A stretch of DNA of 43,758 nucleotides from an uncultured Thermotogae bacterium (GCA_913056255.1 CAJXLN010000013.1:1-43758), one strand, 5' to 3'. Numbered from the stretch's first letter, positions 9,010-18,162 are shown. Numbers and translations are program-made. Notes: generated from the letters alone by a model not told the origin.

Positions 9010-10602
9010 CTATTGCTTCAAACTGTAAACATGGTAATCCATATAAGGGAAAATTGGATCAAGCCATTCGTAGTGTTCAAGAACCTTCTCATTTATATTA
9101 TGTACTTTGATTGCATCATATAATTCAAGAAAACGTGATAAATGTGTTTTGGTTCTGTTAACAGCGTATTCCACAGTTGTACCGGTAGTCATTATGAAAG
9201 CCCAATCGCTTGACTCCGCAAGCATCAGTTCACGCGAGCACATATTCAGTGCCCTAATGTAGATGGGATCAGTTGAATCTTTATATTTTGTGGCAATTTC
9301 AACCATTCGTGCTTCAGCTTCCTGGAGGTGCGGGTATATCCAATCATTGTTTCCGTTCAACCACGTTTCATTGTAACCATTCGCACCCCATGTTGACATA
9401 GCTGGAGTTACAACCTGGACACTTCCCATGGATTCTATAACTTCGTGCGGAGTTGATGATCTTACACCATCTGTTTCAGCGAGCTCTCTGAAGACTGACT
9501 CAAGGAATTTAGGGCCTTCGTACCACCAGTGGCCGTACAATTCGGCATCGAAAGGAGCAACGATTATAGGTTCAACCTCCATCATATCCGTCAATCTGTT
9601 AACTTGTGCCACTTTCTTATTCACAAAATCCTTCGCGTGACGTTTGGCTGTTTCCAATCCTTTATCCGGATCGTAAAGTTTTTTACTTTCAAGCCCAACA
9701 TCTCCCGTAACACTGTAATATTTTATACCTGTGTTGATTCGATTTCCTGCCGGATCCATATATTCTTTTACATAGTCAAATGGTCTATCAAAACCCACAT
9801 CACGATAGAATTCTCTGTAATTAGGATCTCCTGGATATCCGTATTGTGCTGACCACACTTGTTCACTCGATTCCGGATCACGTGCAAAAACAAAGACGTT
9901 GTTTGGTGTCACAATTGGTCTGTAAACATCGTATCTTGGTGGAATGTTTGCGTACCAAAAGGCGTGAGAATCCACGAAGAAAAAGTCTATGTTTTGTTCC
10001 TGCAACTCTTTATCAAGTCCGGGATAATATCCACACTCTGCAAGCCACATGCCTTTTGGATGTTCTTTGAACCTCTCCTCAAAAGCCTTTACTCCCATCG
10101 CTATTTGTGCATGAACTGCTTGTGGATTTACACGCATTAAAGGCAAAAATCCGTGAGTGGCGTTACAAGTTATGAGCTCTAAAGCTCCTGTATTTTCCAC
10201 CTTTTTGAATTCGCTGATAAGACTTCCTTCACAATTATCAAAAAAATCCAAAGTATTTTGAAAATCATCCAAATATTTCAAAGCACACTTATGTTTTAAA
10301 GGCTCTTCGTGATTCGTAAGATCAACTTCCTTTTCTGTCAATTTAATAAGAGACTTAAGGTATTTTCTGTATTTGTCTTTTAAAGTTTGGTTTGATAACA
10401 TTTCAAATAAAGGGGGGGTTATCGACATTGTGACTCCGAAAGGAACTCCATCAGTGATCAAGCGATTGAAAACCATCAAAAGTGGAATGTAAGTTTCGGT
10501 TATGGCCTCAAAAAGCCAATTTTCTTCCATGAAATATGGAAAATCCGGATGATTCACGTATGGAAGGTGAGCATGAAGCGTTATCACGATCTTTCCACTC
10601 AT
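9010..10602 (-). CDS. GH57 1,4-alpha-glucan branching enzyme
   Basis: A 530-residue glycoside hydrolase family 57 protein of the branching-enzyme type, which transfers alpha-1,4 chains to make alpha-1,6 branches in glycogen-like glucan in the cytoplasm. The five GH57 regions are visible: H-A-H-L-P-Y at 10-15, 'THGFLPL' at 149-155, the nucleophile E189 in W-L-A-E-C-G-Y, the acid/base D352 in A-P-F-D-A-E-L-Y-G-H-W-W, and 'STWGANGY' near residue 400. The length is the usual 520-570. The start overlaps the stop of the DUF4912 gene by ATGA, pointing to coupled translation. No signal peptide is present. Branching specificity rather than amylase activity is inferred from the motif context. Confidence 0.9.
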   Translation of the reverse strand: MSGKIVITLHAHLPYVNHPDFPYFMEENWLFEAITETYIPLLMVFNRLITDGVPFGVTMSITPPLFEMLSNQTLKDKYRKYLKSLIKLTEKEVDLTNHEEPLKHKCALKYLDDFQNTLDFFDNCEGSLISEFKKVENTGALELITCNATHGFLPLMRVNPQAVHAQIAMGVKAFEERFKEHPKGMWLAECGYYPGLDKELQEQNIDFFFVDSHAFWYANIPPRYDVYRPIVTPNNVFVFARDPESSEQVWSAQYGYPGDPNYREFYRDVGFDRPFDYVKEYMDPAGNRINTGIKYYSVTGDVGLESKKLYDPDKGLETAKRHAKDFVNKKVAQVNRLTDMMEVEPIIVAPFDAELYGHWWYEGPKFLESVFRELAETDGVRSSTPHEVIESMGSVQVVTPAMSTWGANGYNETWLNGNNDWIYPHLQEAEARMVEIATKYKDSTDPIYIRALNMCSRELMLAESSDWAFIMTTGTTVEYAVNRTKTHLSRFLELYDAIKVHNINEKVLEHYEWLDPIFPYMDYHVYSLKQ

Positions 10603-11501
10603 ACATTTCGCCTTCCACTAAGCCAAAAGAAAGAATGACCACCAGAAATCACATCTATCGATGTTGGCATTGACGATGCACCTATAAGATTTTCGATCCT
10701 CGTTACGAATTTTTTAGAACTGATCTCGGAGAATTTTTGACGTGTTCTCAGATCCATCCACAATTCCATTTGAGCAAAATTGGGTGAAGAAGAAGGAGTT
10801 GTTACCAAATTGGATCTTATAAGTGAAACGAATTCGTTTCCATCTTTGTAACCAATTTCAGCAAGATAATCTGCATTTGGTTGCGGGACAAAAACATAAT
10901 ACTTTGAGGTATTGGGATTCAATTCTATTTCAAAAGTCCTGTGTGCATTAGTCCCGTTGAAATCAATGTATGTCACGTCGTAAACTCTCAGAAAAACAGG
11001 TAAAGACTCTTTAAATATCTCTTTAGTTCTTTCGGAGAAATCCCAATAGAAATGAAGCCAATTTGGGTTGACCGCCAATCCTACCAATTTGTCTTTTTTG
11101 TAAGTCTTTGGAAGCTCGATCTCTGTTTTCACCACTTTTCGTTCTGAGATCTTATTCAATGAAGACGTCGCCGATATCGACTTTCTGTCTTTCTTTTGCT
11201 TCGTGTTTTCTTCACTGTACTCCCAGGCTGAGAAAATGTTAGATATTTTCTCAAGTAGCTTGAATTTCGTCGTTTTTCTCGCTACCTTCAATCCGATTTC
11301 CTTCGCAAATGAACGAAGCTGATTCATCTTCATATTCTCAATACCGTCAGCTTTTCTCATCAATTCTACCTTACGATCGAAAATAGCCTTCACAAGTTCT
11401 GCCTTTCGCATGTTGTAGTAACCTTTGATCTTCAAATGCATGGCTTCTTTCTTCAACTGTCGGATCGTTTTCCCTTTATTCAACTTGATCACACCAATCA
11501 C
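10599..11501 (-). CDS. DUF4912 protein with two N-terminal Rho-N/SAP-like motifs
   Basis: A 300-residue protein. Residues about 8-45 and 53-90 are two copies of a small helical motif (LKKEAMHLKIKGYYNMRKAELVKAI and a second 'MNQLRSFAKEIGL' copy) of the Rho-N/SAP type that can bind nucleic acid. The DUF4912 domain follows from about 130, with 'NPNWLHFYWDFS' and 'FVPQPNADYLAEIGYK' as recognisable parts. In many bacteria DUF4912 genes lie beside GH57 genes, as here, where the two overlap by four bases; the biochemical role is unknown. The first codon given is GTG at 11501; a GTG three codons later is better spaced from the AAGGTGAGGTG ribosome-binding site and may be the true start. Confidence 0.8.
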   Translation of the reverse strand: MIGVIKLNKGKTIRQLKKEAMHLKIKGYYNMRKAELVKAIFDRKVELMRKADGIENMKMNQLRSFAKEIGLKVARKTTKFKLLEKISNIFSAWEYSEENTKQKKDRKSISATSSLNKISERKVVKTEIELPKTYKKDKLVGLAVNPNWLHFYWDFSERTKEIFKESLPVFLRVYDVTYIDFNGTNAHRTFEIELNPNTSKYYVFVPQPNADYLAEIGYKDGNEFVSLIRSNLVTTPSSSPNFAQMELWMDLRTRQKFSEISSKKFVTRIENLIGASSMPTSIDVISGGHSFFWLSGRRNV

Positions 11502-11511
11502 CTCACCTTAT

Positions 11512-12177
11512 TTATAAGATCCCTGTGAGTTCATCAATCCAATTCACAAGCCCTTTGTGATATCTAAAGACCAACAATTTTCCATCACCGGGATCGATTT
11601 TAACGGTTTTTCCAAGAGATTCGTTGCTCACACCATAAGGGCGGAGATACTCCATAGTTCTTTCGAAAATAGAATATTTAAATCCACTGAGTGAAACCTT
11701 GCATGTATCTCTTTCAAGAGGCATTACAGACCAGATCTCACCAGAAAGACTTCTGAGTGCCGTTGGTTTCTCAACAACGATCGAGTAAAGGCTTTCATTG
11801 AATAAAGCCACCTTTTTGAAACGCTCCATCAGTCTAAAAGCAGCCATCATCTGATCTAAACGTTCTCCAAAGGCACCGGCTACAAAGACCACATCAGAAG
11901 ACCTTCGCATTGCTTCCGCAATGGCAAGTTCCGTATCTATTTCGTCCTTTTGAGATGGAAATCTCAATATTTCCACACCCATTTCAACACATTCTTCAAG
12001 CGTTTTGGAGCTTATCGAATCCATATCTCCTACAAGGACATGAGGGAAAAGCCCTATTTTTTTCATGAATTCCGCTCCGGAATCTGCCGCGATTCTAAGA
12101 TCGCACGATTCAGCTACGAGTTTATAAAAATCCGCATTTCTGTACCTTCCACCAGCGAACACGATTGTTTTCAACAT
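11512..12177 (-). CDS. thiN: Thiamine pyrophosphokinase
   Basis: A 221-residue enzyme of the thiamine pyrophosphokinase family, which converts thiamine and ATP to thiamine diphosphate. Diagnostic elements are A-D-S-G-A-E near residue 31, G-D-M-D-S at about 50-54, Q-K-D-E-I-D-T-E-L-A-I at about 76-86 (the K-D-x-x-D magnesium/ATP site), and G-A-F-G-E-R-L-D-Q at about 101-109. The C-terminal beta domain ('GEIWSVMPL') is the thiamine-binding half. The product is the cofactor of the nearby pyruvate oxidoreductase, although joint transcription with it is not proven. The start ATG lies inside the end of rpoN, with AGAAGG as ribosome-binding site, giving a seven-base overlap. Confidence 0.9.
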   Translation of the reverse strand: MLKTIVFAGGRYRNADFYKLVAESCDLRIAADSGAEFMKKIGLFPHVLVGDMDSISSKTLEECVEMGVEILRFPSQKDEIDTELAIAEAMRRSSDVVFVAGAFGERLDQMMAAFRLMERFKKVALFNESLYSIVVEKPTALRSLSGEIWSVMPLERDTCKVSLSGFKYSIFERTMEYLRPYGVSNESLGKTVKIDPGDGKLLVFRYHKGLVNWIDELTGIL

Positions 12178-13454
12178 GTTCGCCTTCTTTTTTTTGAAGA
12201 GGGAATCATGAGTTCTTCACGATACTTTGTCACCACGCGTCTACTCAATTTGATACCCATTTTTCTAAAAATATCGACGATCTGGCTGTCAGTCAAAGGC
12301 TTTACTCTGTTTTCAGCGGAAATAATAGCCATTATTTGTTCCTTCACCCACTCTCTTGAAACATTCCCGTTATTCGATGAATACACCGCACGTGAGAAAA
12401 AAGACTTCAATGAATGAACACCACGAGGAGTACGAATGTACTTCGTAGAAACTGCCCTGGCGACGGTGGAAAGGCTAAGATCAATTTCACGTGCGATTTC
12501 CGCAATTTTCAATGGAATGATTTTTCCGCCATTTAAAAATTCCATTTCGTGATCGATCAGCGCGCGCCCAATTTTAATCAGGGTCTCTCTTCTTCTGTTC
12601 AACGATTCTATAAGGCTATTGGCACGTTCGTTCAACAACTTCGCGAACTTTCTGTCTGACTCGTTTTCGGACTTCAAAAGCTCTTCGTACAGATTCGCAG
12701 ATGTGAATTTAACTTCGAACGTTTCATTTGTGGTTACCACGTAACCGTTTCCGCTTTTGAGTACAAGAATATCAGGTTCGACGTATCCAGTGTACACAGA
12801 ATCGGCAAATCCGTTAGCAGGATATGGATTCAAAGTCCTAAGTTTCTTAAAAGCTTCATCGAATTCGAATTGGGATAAATTCAGTTTTTTCATGACCAGA
12901 TGTGGATTGTCTTTCAGTTCTTCAAGATGATCTATCAGTGCTTTGACTGTTGGAACATCTGTTTGCAATTTCAAGGCCTCTTTCACATTCATGCTACCAA
13001 TTCCTGGTGGATCAAGGGTTTTTAAAATTTCAACAGCTGCCCTTACTTTCTTTACAGGGACTTTCAAGTCTTTGGAAATATCTTCGATCCTAACTGTTAA
13101 AAACCCATGAACATCCAAAAGATCTATCAGAGCATCTATAATGCGTTCAAAATCTTCGTTCAAATCCATGATGTACAACTGAGCCAGTAGATGATCTCTT
13201 AAGGTCACTATGCGAATACCAGAGTTTTCCATGAGATCATCTGTTCCTTCGATTTTCTTGATCTTTTTCGCTAACTTTGAAAAGGGTTGCATATCTATTT
13301 CCAAAAACGGATTTTCTTCGGCGAATTTGATCACTTCTTCTTCTAAATTCATGATATTCTGCTCAAGTAAATGTAAAGACAACAGCATCTTGTTACTCAA
13401 GATCAGCCTGTTGGAGAGTTTCAATTTTTGGCTTTGAGAGATTCTATTATTCAT
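12171..13454 (-). CDS. rpoN: RNA polymerase sigma-54 factor
   Basis: A 427-residue sigma-54. Region I at the N-terminus is Q/L-rich (Q-K-L-K-L-S-N-R-L-I-L, then 'LEEEVIKFAEENPFLEI'), which contacts the enhancer-binding ATPase. The core-binding domain is at about 70-240. The DNA-binding part includes 'EIAREIDLSLSTVARAVS' with 'TPRGVHSLKSFFS', and the RpoN box near the C-terminus reads S-R-R-V-V-T-K-Y-R-E-E-L. It is shorter than the approximately 480 residues typical of proteobacteria, mostly through a small region II. It overlaps the rhomboid gene by ATGA. Sigma-54 needs an AAA+ activator; none is encoded in this window, and I found no convincing -24/-12 promoter here. Confidence 0.95.
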   Translation of the reverse strand: MNNRISQSQKLKLSNRLILSNKMLLSLHLLEQNIMNLEEEVIKFAEENPFLEIDMQPFSKLAKKIKKIEGTDDLMENSGIRIVTLRDHLLAQLYIMDLNEDFERIIDALIDLLDVHGFLTVRIEDISKDLKVPVKKVRAAVEILKTLDPPGIGSMNVKEALKLQTDVPTVKALIDHLEELKDNPHLVMKKLNLSQFEFDEAFKKLRTLNPYPANGFADSVYTGYVEPDILVLKSGNGYVVTTNETFEVKFTSANLYEELLKSENESDRKFAKLLNERANSLIESLNRRRETLIKIGRALIDHEMEFLNGGKIIPLKIAEIAREIDLSLSTVARAVSTKYIRTPRGVHSLKSFFSRAVYSSNNGNVSREWVKEQIMAIISAENRVKPLTDSQIVDIFRKMGIKLSRRVVTKYREELMIPSSKKRRRTC

Positions 13455-14380
13455 TTTTTCACACTTATCAAACCTTTGTATTTTCTTTTTATCATTTCAA
13501 CCCATGAACCGTATTCCGAAGTCAAGTCTCTCAGCTTTGGATAACCATTTTTCATATAGGAAAGCAGATCTTTTTTCAACTTTCTTGTCGTATCGTTAAA
13601 GGGAACTATCGTGTTCAAATCGTTCTTCGTAACGGAATACCCGATTTCCAGATTGTAAAGTACTTTGGAGTAAGAATTGGCAAAATTTATCGTTGGCTGA
13701 AGCGTTATTATGGAATCGTTGGTAGCGAGACCAACAAAAGATGCAAAAGTTACAATCAATACGAATATTCCAAGTGTAGACCATAACCTCCTTTTAATCC
13801 CCCAACTTCGATTTACTGGAATGATCGATCCCAAAAGCAATCCAACACCAAATCCTCCTAAATGTGCAGCATTGTTTATATCAGTTCCTGGCATAAATCC
13901 ATACACGATGTTGAACAGTACCATTGGTATCAAAAGAATGTACATTGTACGCTTTATGGTAGGAGGAAAATCAGCTCTGAAATAGGTAGCTGCGAGAAGC
14001 AACCCAACAAGTCCAAATATGGCACCACTTGCTCCTACCGACGGTACTGAATAATAAAATACCTGACTCAAAAGATTTCCCGCGATACCGGACACGAAAT
14101 AGACCGTTAAAAATTTGGAAGGTCCATACAGATTTTCAACAAGCATTCCAAGATAGTACAACGCATACATGTTAAAAAGCAGATGCAGCCAGCCTGCATG
14201 GACAAACATAGCTGTTACAAGCCTGTACCATTCACCTGAAGAAACTAATGGCCCGAATTGTCCTCCAAATTTTAAAAGGTTGTAAACAGTTGGACCGCCC
14301 ATGAATTCAATTGACAACAAAATGACAACATTAACGAGTATAATAGAAATAGTCCAGGAAAATCTTTTCAAATTCATCAC
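13451..14380 (-). CDS. Rhomboid-family intramembrane serine protease
   Basis: A 309-residue membrane protein with a six-helix rhomboid core and a soluble C-terminal tail of about 90 residues. Catalytic elements are present: S118 in G-A-S-G-A-I-F-G, H173 in N-A-A-H-L-G-G-F, and the H-x-x-x-N motif (H66, N70 in W-L-H-L-L-F-N-M). It would cleave transmembrane segments of other proteins in the plasma membrane. The first gene of its string, it is preceded by a good promoter and followed by rpoN with a four-base overlap. Two ATGs in tandem at the start (MMN) both lie behind AAAGGGTG; the second has better spacing. The substrate is unknown. Confidence 0.93.
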   Translation of the reverse strand: MMNLKRFSWTISIILVNVVILLSIEFMGGPTVYNLLKFGGQFGPLVSSGEWYRLVTAMFVHAGWLHLLFNMYALYYLGMLVENLYGPSKFLTVYFVSGIAGNLLSQVFYYSVPSVGASGAIFGLVGLLLAATYFRADFPPTIKRTMYILLIPMVLFNIVYGFMPGTDINNAAHLGGFGVGLLLGSIIPVNRSWGIKRRLWSTLGIFVLIVTFASFVGLATNDSIITLQPTINFANSYSKVLYNLEIGYSVTKNDLNTIVPFNDTTRKLKKDLLSYMKNGYPKLRDLTSEYGSWVEMIKRKYKGLISVKK

Positions 14381-14392
14381 CCTTTGTTAAAA

Positions 14393-14421
14393 ATTATATC
14401 ACCCTTGAGTTCGAAATACAA
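14393..14421 (-). promoter_or_regulatory. Sigma-70 type promoter of the rhomboid-rpoN string
   Basis: On the minus strand TTGTAT (14416-14421) is followed after 17 bases by TATAAT (14393-14398), with a TG at the extended -10 position. The -10 ends 13 bases before the rhomboid start. It lies in the 73-base gap between the divergent rhomboid and mnmA genes. Confidence 0.65.
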
Positions 14422-14453
14422 GATCGTGATCTGATCAGCATACGAGGTGAAAA

Positions 14454-15497
14454 ATGAAAGTCGTTGTCGCTATGAGTGGTGGCGTTGATAGCGCTGTAAG
14501 TGCTTTGATCTTAAAATTAAAAGGATACGAAGTCATTGGTGTACATTTCAAGACTGAAAGAGATGTTTTCTTCTCTGATTTTGTTCTTACACATAAAGTA
14601 TGTTGTAGTCCTGATGACACAGCCGATGCAAAAAAGATAGCTCAAAAACTTGGAATTGAGATGCGTATAATCGATCTTCACGAAGAGTTTAAAAGAGACG
14701 TGATAAGCGAATTCATAGAAGGATATCTGAGTGGTATCACTCCAAATCCTTGCGCATTATGTAACAGACGGATAAAATTTTCAGTGTTAAGGAAAATAGC
14801 CAGTGAAACGAATTCTGATTTTTTGGCAACTGGACATTATTCAAGAGTTGAAAATGGGAAAATCAGGATTGCGCTTGATAGAAAAAAAGACCAATCTTAC
14901 TTTCTCGCTTTAGTTAAAAGAGAAGATGTAAAAAATCTAATTTTACCCATAGGAAATTATAACAAAAACGAAGTACGTTCAATTGCAAAGCTAAATGAAC
15001 TTGAAATCTCTTCAAAGCCCGACAGTCAAGATGTGTGCTTCATACCAGATGGGAATTTGAAAAAATTCTTCACCTCACAACATGTGAAACTCTCTCCTGG
15101 CCCTATTATTACCACAAAGGGTGATGTGATCGGGGAACATTCTGGCTATCAGCTATACGCCATAGGCCAACGAAAGGGACTGGGTGTGGCTGCCGGACAT
15201 AGAGTTTACGTTGTGGATATTGAACCAGCAAAAAACGCGGTGATAGTCGGAGAACGAGAAGAACTCTTCAAAGATAGAATTCTCGTCCGTGAAGTGAATT
15301 TCTTAGAAGATTTACCCGATAAAATCGAATGCGAATGTAAAGTTCGAAGCACGGCTAAAGCAATTCCATGTCGTGTGAATTTCGGTGATCCGACCGAGGT
15401 ACATTTCTCAGAACCGGTTATCCCAGCTCCCGGTCAGATCGTCGCTTTTTATAATGGAGAATATCTTCTCGGTGGTGGAGTAATAACTAAATCTTAA
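14454..15497 (+). CDS. mnmA: tRNA-specific 2-thiouridylase
   Basis: A 347-residue enzyme that thiolates U34 of tRNAs for Lys, Glu and Gln using activated sulfur and ATP. The PP-loop S-G-G-V-D-S is at residues 8-13. The catalytic cysteines are C103 in N-P-C-A-L-C-N-R-R-I-K-F and C195 in S-Q-D-V-C-F-I-P. The central and C-terminal beta domains ('GEHSGYQLYAIGQRKGLG', 'YNGEYLLGGGVI') are complete, and the length is normal. The ATG follows AGGTGA. It is transcribed alone, divergent from the rhomboid gene and facing the ATPase operon across a long repeat region. Confidence 0.96.
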   Translation: MKVVVAMSGGVDSAVSALILKLKGYEVIGVHFKTERDVFFSDFVLTHKVCCSPDDTADAKKIAQKLGIEMRIIDLHEEFKRDVISEFIEGYLSGITPNPCALCNRRIKFSVLRKIASETNSDFLATGHYSRVENGKIRIALDRKKDQSYFLALVKREDVKNLILPIGNYNKNEVRSIAKLNELEISSKPDSQDVCFIPDGNLKKFFTSQHVKLSPGPIITTKGDVIGEHSGYQLYAIGQRKGLGVAAGHRVYVVDIEPAKNAVIVGEREELFKDRILVREVNFLEDLPDKIECECKVRSTAKAIPCRVNFGDPTEVHFSEPVIPAPGQIVAFYNGEYLLGGGVITKS

Positions 15498-15574
15498 AAA
15501 AACTCCAACGATACTGATTTTCCAATTTTTCAGGATAAGAGTGACCTGCATCAAGTGCGCAATGATATGTATTC

Positions 15575-15650
15575 AGAACCTATCCTTAAATAATCACGAT
15601 ATCTTTAACTCTCAAGTATTATCGTTTTGGACTTCACGGCTACCGTTTCT
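15575..15650 (-). repeat. Inverted copy of the 76-base left-edge repeat
   Basis: Read on the minus strand this matches bases 113-188 at 73 of 76 positions. The match stops abruptly at 15575 (188 in the other copy). Beyond 15650 the similarity becomes patchy but continues for some tens of bases around an 'agacttcg' block. The two copies face each other across about 15.4 kb holding 14 genes, so recombination between them would invert that segment. Confidence 0.85.
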
Positions 15651-15725
15651 TGGCTACCGTCAAAACAAAGATTTTTTTATTCTACTCTCCCGAAGTCTCG
15701 GCTGCCGGTCGCGTCTACCGACTTG

Positions 15726-15945
15726 GTCGTAAAAGCCGAAGTAACGAGTGCCGAAGGGCACTCTCGGCTCCTCAAACAAGTCTGCTGGAAAGACGAGTTC
15801 TCTCGGCTTCGCCTCGGTCGTGAAAGTGGGAAAGATATTCTCCACCGGAGAATCCCACTCTGGCACTCCCAGCATAGTCGCAAAAGCGGGAAAGATATTG
15901 CCAAAGGGCAATCCCGCTCTCTCGGCACATATGCAGTGTGCCGAG
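15726..15945. repeat. Tandem array of covarying stem-loops
   Basis: Three units begin at 15726, 15817 and 15877 with GTCGYRAAAG. In each, a 5-base-pair outer stem starts at unit position 10, a 6-base 5' bulge follows, and an inner stem of 6-7 base pairs starts at unit position 21 with a 3-4 base loop. Unit 1 pairs 15735-15739 with 15764-15768 and 15746-15752 with 15757-15763. Unit 3 pairs 15826-15830 with 15854-15858 and 15837-15843 with 15847-15853. Unit 4 pairs 15886-15890 with 15913-15917 and 15897-15902 with 15907-15912. Stem sequences differ but pairing is kept. A decayed unit lies near 15772-15816, and an extra perfect 8-base-pair hairpin at 15921-15928/15938-15945. Confidence 0.8.
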
Positions 15946-16122
15946 TGATGTGAACTGGAAGATGGATAAACGAGCGATTCGGTCTTGATAAGGCTTCGAA
16001 AAAAATTCCTCATCGCTTGTAAAGCGATAAAAGACTTAGATTTCAAAGTTATATTGATTTGGATTTGGATACTGTTACTTTATAATCCTAAATCGTTGCT
16101 AAAGACGATGAATAAAAAATAA

Positions 16123-16140
16123 GCCCACTTTAAAATGGGC
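16123..16140. terminator. Bidirectional terminator after ntpD
   Basis: GCCCA (16123-16127) pairs with TGGGC (16136-16140). On the minus strand the hairpin is followed by TTATTTTTTATT and on the plus strand by GTTTTTGTT, so it can stop the ATPase operon from the right and transcripts coming through from mnmA on the left. It sits 12 bases past the ntpD stop. Confidence 0.75.
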
Positions 16141-16152
16141 GTTTTTGTTCTC

Positions 16153-16776
16153 TCATTTTTCCTGTTTTTGCTTCAATCTCTTCATGCGGAAAAAATCATC
16201 TCTCTCTATCTCTTCTATGTACGATTCTATGAATTTTACCGTCTCTTTGTATTGAGGAATGAGAACGTTCTCAAGTGCGTTAACTCGACGCTGAGTTTTC
16301 TTTATCTCCATGGCAAGTCTATAAACGGTCGTTTCAATTTCCGTTAATCGTGCGGTTAGAGAAAGCGCACGTTTGAATGCTTTATGGGCTTTATCTAAAT
16401 TGGCATCAGTTCTCACAAAACCATAAGAGAGAATTATCGAATCGTCTATTTTGTCGATATCTGGAATCTCAACTCCCATGATACTTCTAAGGCGTATAGA
16501 AAGATCGTCAAATTCTTCCACAGCGAGACCTATCTCTTCCACATGCTCTATACCTATGCTTAAATTCGCTTTTTGAAGTCCTTCGTAAGCCTCGTGGTAA
16601 ACTCTTTCCATACTTTCTTGAATTTCCCGAGCGGAATCTATAAAGCGCATCATTTCACGGATAAGAACATTTCTTTTTTTATCCAGAAGTGTGTGTCCTT
16701 CAATGGCAAGTGCAAGAGACGTCTTCGTTTCTATGAGTTTGCTTTTAGTTGGGGAGATTCTCTCAGACATTTTCAA
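16153..16776 (-). CDS. ntpD: V/A-type ATPase subunit D (central shaft)
   Basis: A 207-residue protein, the usual length for subunit D, the rotating central stalk that couples the A3B3 head to the membrane ring. The N-terminus has [10 protein letters not shown] near residues 9-18, typical of the family, and the C-terminal half has the conserved '[28 protein letters not shown]' type segment (about 150-178). Long helices at both ends form the antiparallel coiled coil. It is the last gene of the ATPase operon, overlapping ntpB by four bases and followed by a terminator. Confidence 0.95.
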   Translation of the reverse strand: MKMSERISPTKSKLIETKTSLALAIEGHTLLDKKRNVLIREMMRFIDSAREIQESMERVYHEAYEGLQKANLSIGIEHVEEIGLAVEEFDDLSIRLRSIMGVEIPDIDKIDDSIILSYGFVRTDANLDKAHKAFKRALSLTARLTEIETTVYRLAMEIKKTQRRVNALENVLIPQYKETVKFIESYIEEIERDDFFRMKRLKQKQEK

Positions 16777-18158
16777 CTCTCCTCTATTTCTTTGTAATAC
16801 TCTTTCAATTCTTCTTCACTGACACGCGTTAGTTCTGAAGAAGGCAGATATCCAAGCAGTTTCCAACCAAGATCAAGAGTTTCTTCTATTGATCGATCTT
16901 CATTGTAACCTTGAGAGAGAAATTCTTTTTCAAAGGCATCACCGAATTTTAAATATCTTCTATCAATATTGGTGAGCTCCTCTTCTCCTATTATAGAAGC
17001 AAGAGCTCTGACTTCTTGAACCCGACTGTATGCGGCAAAAAGTTGGCTTGAAAGGTGCGGATGATCTGCACGTGTGTAACCTTCCCCTATGCCATCTTTC
17101 ATGAGCCTCGAAAGAGAAGGAAGAATTCCTATAGGAGGATAAATACCTTTTCTTTGAAGTTCACGACTTAAGACTATCTGACCTTCAGTTATATACCCCG
17201 TTAGATCCGGTATCGGGTGTGTAATGTCGTCATTTGGCATCGACAATATCGGTATCTGTGTGACCGAACCTTTTTTACCCCTTATCATGCCGGCCCTTTC
17301 GTACATACTTGCTAAATCGCTGTACAGATAACCGGGATAGCCTTTTCTCGATGGGACCTCACCTCTGGATGTTGAAAGTTCACGTAGTGCTTCGCAATAG
17401 TTCGTCATGTCTGTTAGTATAACAAGTACATGCATATCTTTTTCAAATGCGAGATATTCCGCAGCTGTAAGTGCCACCCTTGGAGTGGCTATCCTCTCAA
17501 TTGTTGGATCATCTGCAAGGTTCAAAAAGGTGACGACATTTTTGGTAGCGCCGGATTCTTTAAAGCTGGAAAGCACGAATTGTGCGTCATCGTGTTTTAT
17601 TCCCATTGCGGCGAAAACTATTGCAAAATTGCCACTTTCCTCACCCATGATCTTTGCCTGTTCGGCTATTTGAACGGCAAGTCTGTTGTGTGGGAGCCCG
17701 TTACCGGAAAATATTGGAAGTTTCTGACCACGTATCAGAGTCATCAAAGCGTCTATCGCTGATACACCTGTTTGAATGAAATTTCTTGGATACATTCTTG
17801 AAGCAGGATTTATAGGAGACCCGTTTATGTCTTGATAAACTCCATTTATGATGTTAACTCCCCCGTCTATAGGTTCACCTATTCCATTGAAAGTTCTTCC
17901 AAGAATTTCTTTGGAGACTTTGACATGAAGTGTTTTTCCAAGGAATTTGACCTTCGTTTCATTTACATTGAGACCTTCTGTTCCTTGAAAAACCTGAACG
18001 ACGGCGAATTTATCGCTTATCAGGACGACCTGCCCGATTCTCCTTTCCCGACGAAAAGTAATCTCAGCAACCTCATTGTACCCGATATTTCCAACATTTT
18101 CGATAAAGATCAATGGTCCATTTATTTGAGAGAGTCCCTTGTATTCTTTAAGGAGCAT
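16773..18158 (-). CDS. ntpB: V/A-type ATPase subunit B (regulatory)
   Basis: A 461-residue non-catalytic nucleotide-binding subunit of the A3B3 head. It shows the expected '[14 protein letters not shown]' segment, '[38 protein letters not shown]' (the degenerate P-loop region without the GKT of subunit A), and '[17 protein letters not shown]' in the middle. Length is normal. The ATG follows AAGGTG, which lies inside the end of a 26-codon ORF. A strong promoter-like sequence lies upstream within the A-B gap, so B and D may be made independently of the rest of the operon. Confidence 0.97.
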   Translation of the reverse strand: MLLKEYKGLSQINGPLIFIENVGNIGYNEVAEITFRRERRIGQVVLISDKFAVVQVFQGTEGLNVNETKVKFLGKTLHVKVSKEILGRTFNGIGEPIDGGVNIINGVYQDINGSPINPASRMYPRNFIQTGVSAIDALMTLIRGQKLPIFSGNGLPHNRLAVQIAEQAKIMGEESGNFAIVFAAMGIKHDDAQFVLSSFKESGATKNVVTFLNLADDPTIERIATPRVALTAAEYLAFEKDMHVLVILTDMTNYCEALRELSTSRGEVPSRKGYPGYLYSDLASMYERAGMIRGKKGSVTQIPILSMPNDDITHPIPDLTGYITEGQIVLSRELQRKGIYPPIGILPSLSRLMKDGIGEGYTRADHPHLSSQLFAAYSRVQEVRALASIIGEEELTNIDRRYLKFGDAFEKEFLSQGYNEDRSIEETLDLGWKLLGYLPSSELTRVSEEELKEYYKEIEES

Positions 18159-18162
18159 TGTA

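Larger units (their letters stand above)
15498..16122. other. Gene-free region with repeat element and stem-loops
   Basis: This 625-base stretch lies between the converging mnmA and ntpD genes. Open frames exist on both strands but they follow the repeat structure and have no start signals or family likeness, so I do not call genes. It contains an inverted copy of the left-edge repeat (15575-15650), a short direct repeat of 'ggctaccgt' near 15639-15660, an array of stem-loops (15726-15945), and a further perfect 7-base-pair hairpin (16012-16018 with 16022-16028). Bases 15726-15945 are visibly richer in G and C than the surroundings. Confidence 0.75.

Noticed and set aside
9010-10602. GH57 protein as alpha-amylase
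   Set aside because: Length and the five-region motif context fit the branching-enzyme group better; the amylase name given to older relatives is not supported by anything here.
15726-15945. CRISPR array
   Set aside because: Units are only partly similar, spaced unevenly (91 and 60 bases), and there are no unrelated spacers of constant length or cas genes.
15627-16046. Overlapping open frames of 66-128 codons on both strands in the repeat region
   Set aside because: They follow the hairpin repeats in several frames at once, lack ribosome-binding sites and resemble no family; the open frames are a by-product of the G/C-rich repeats.
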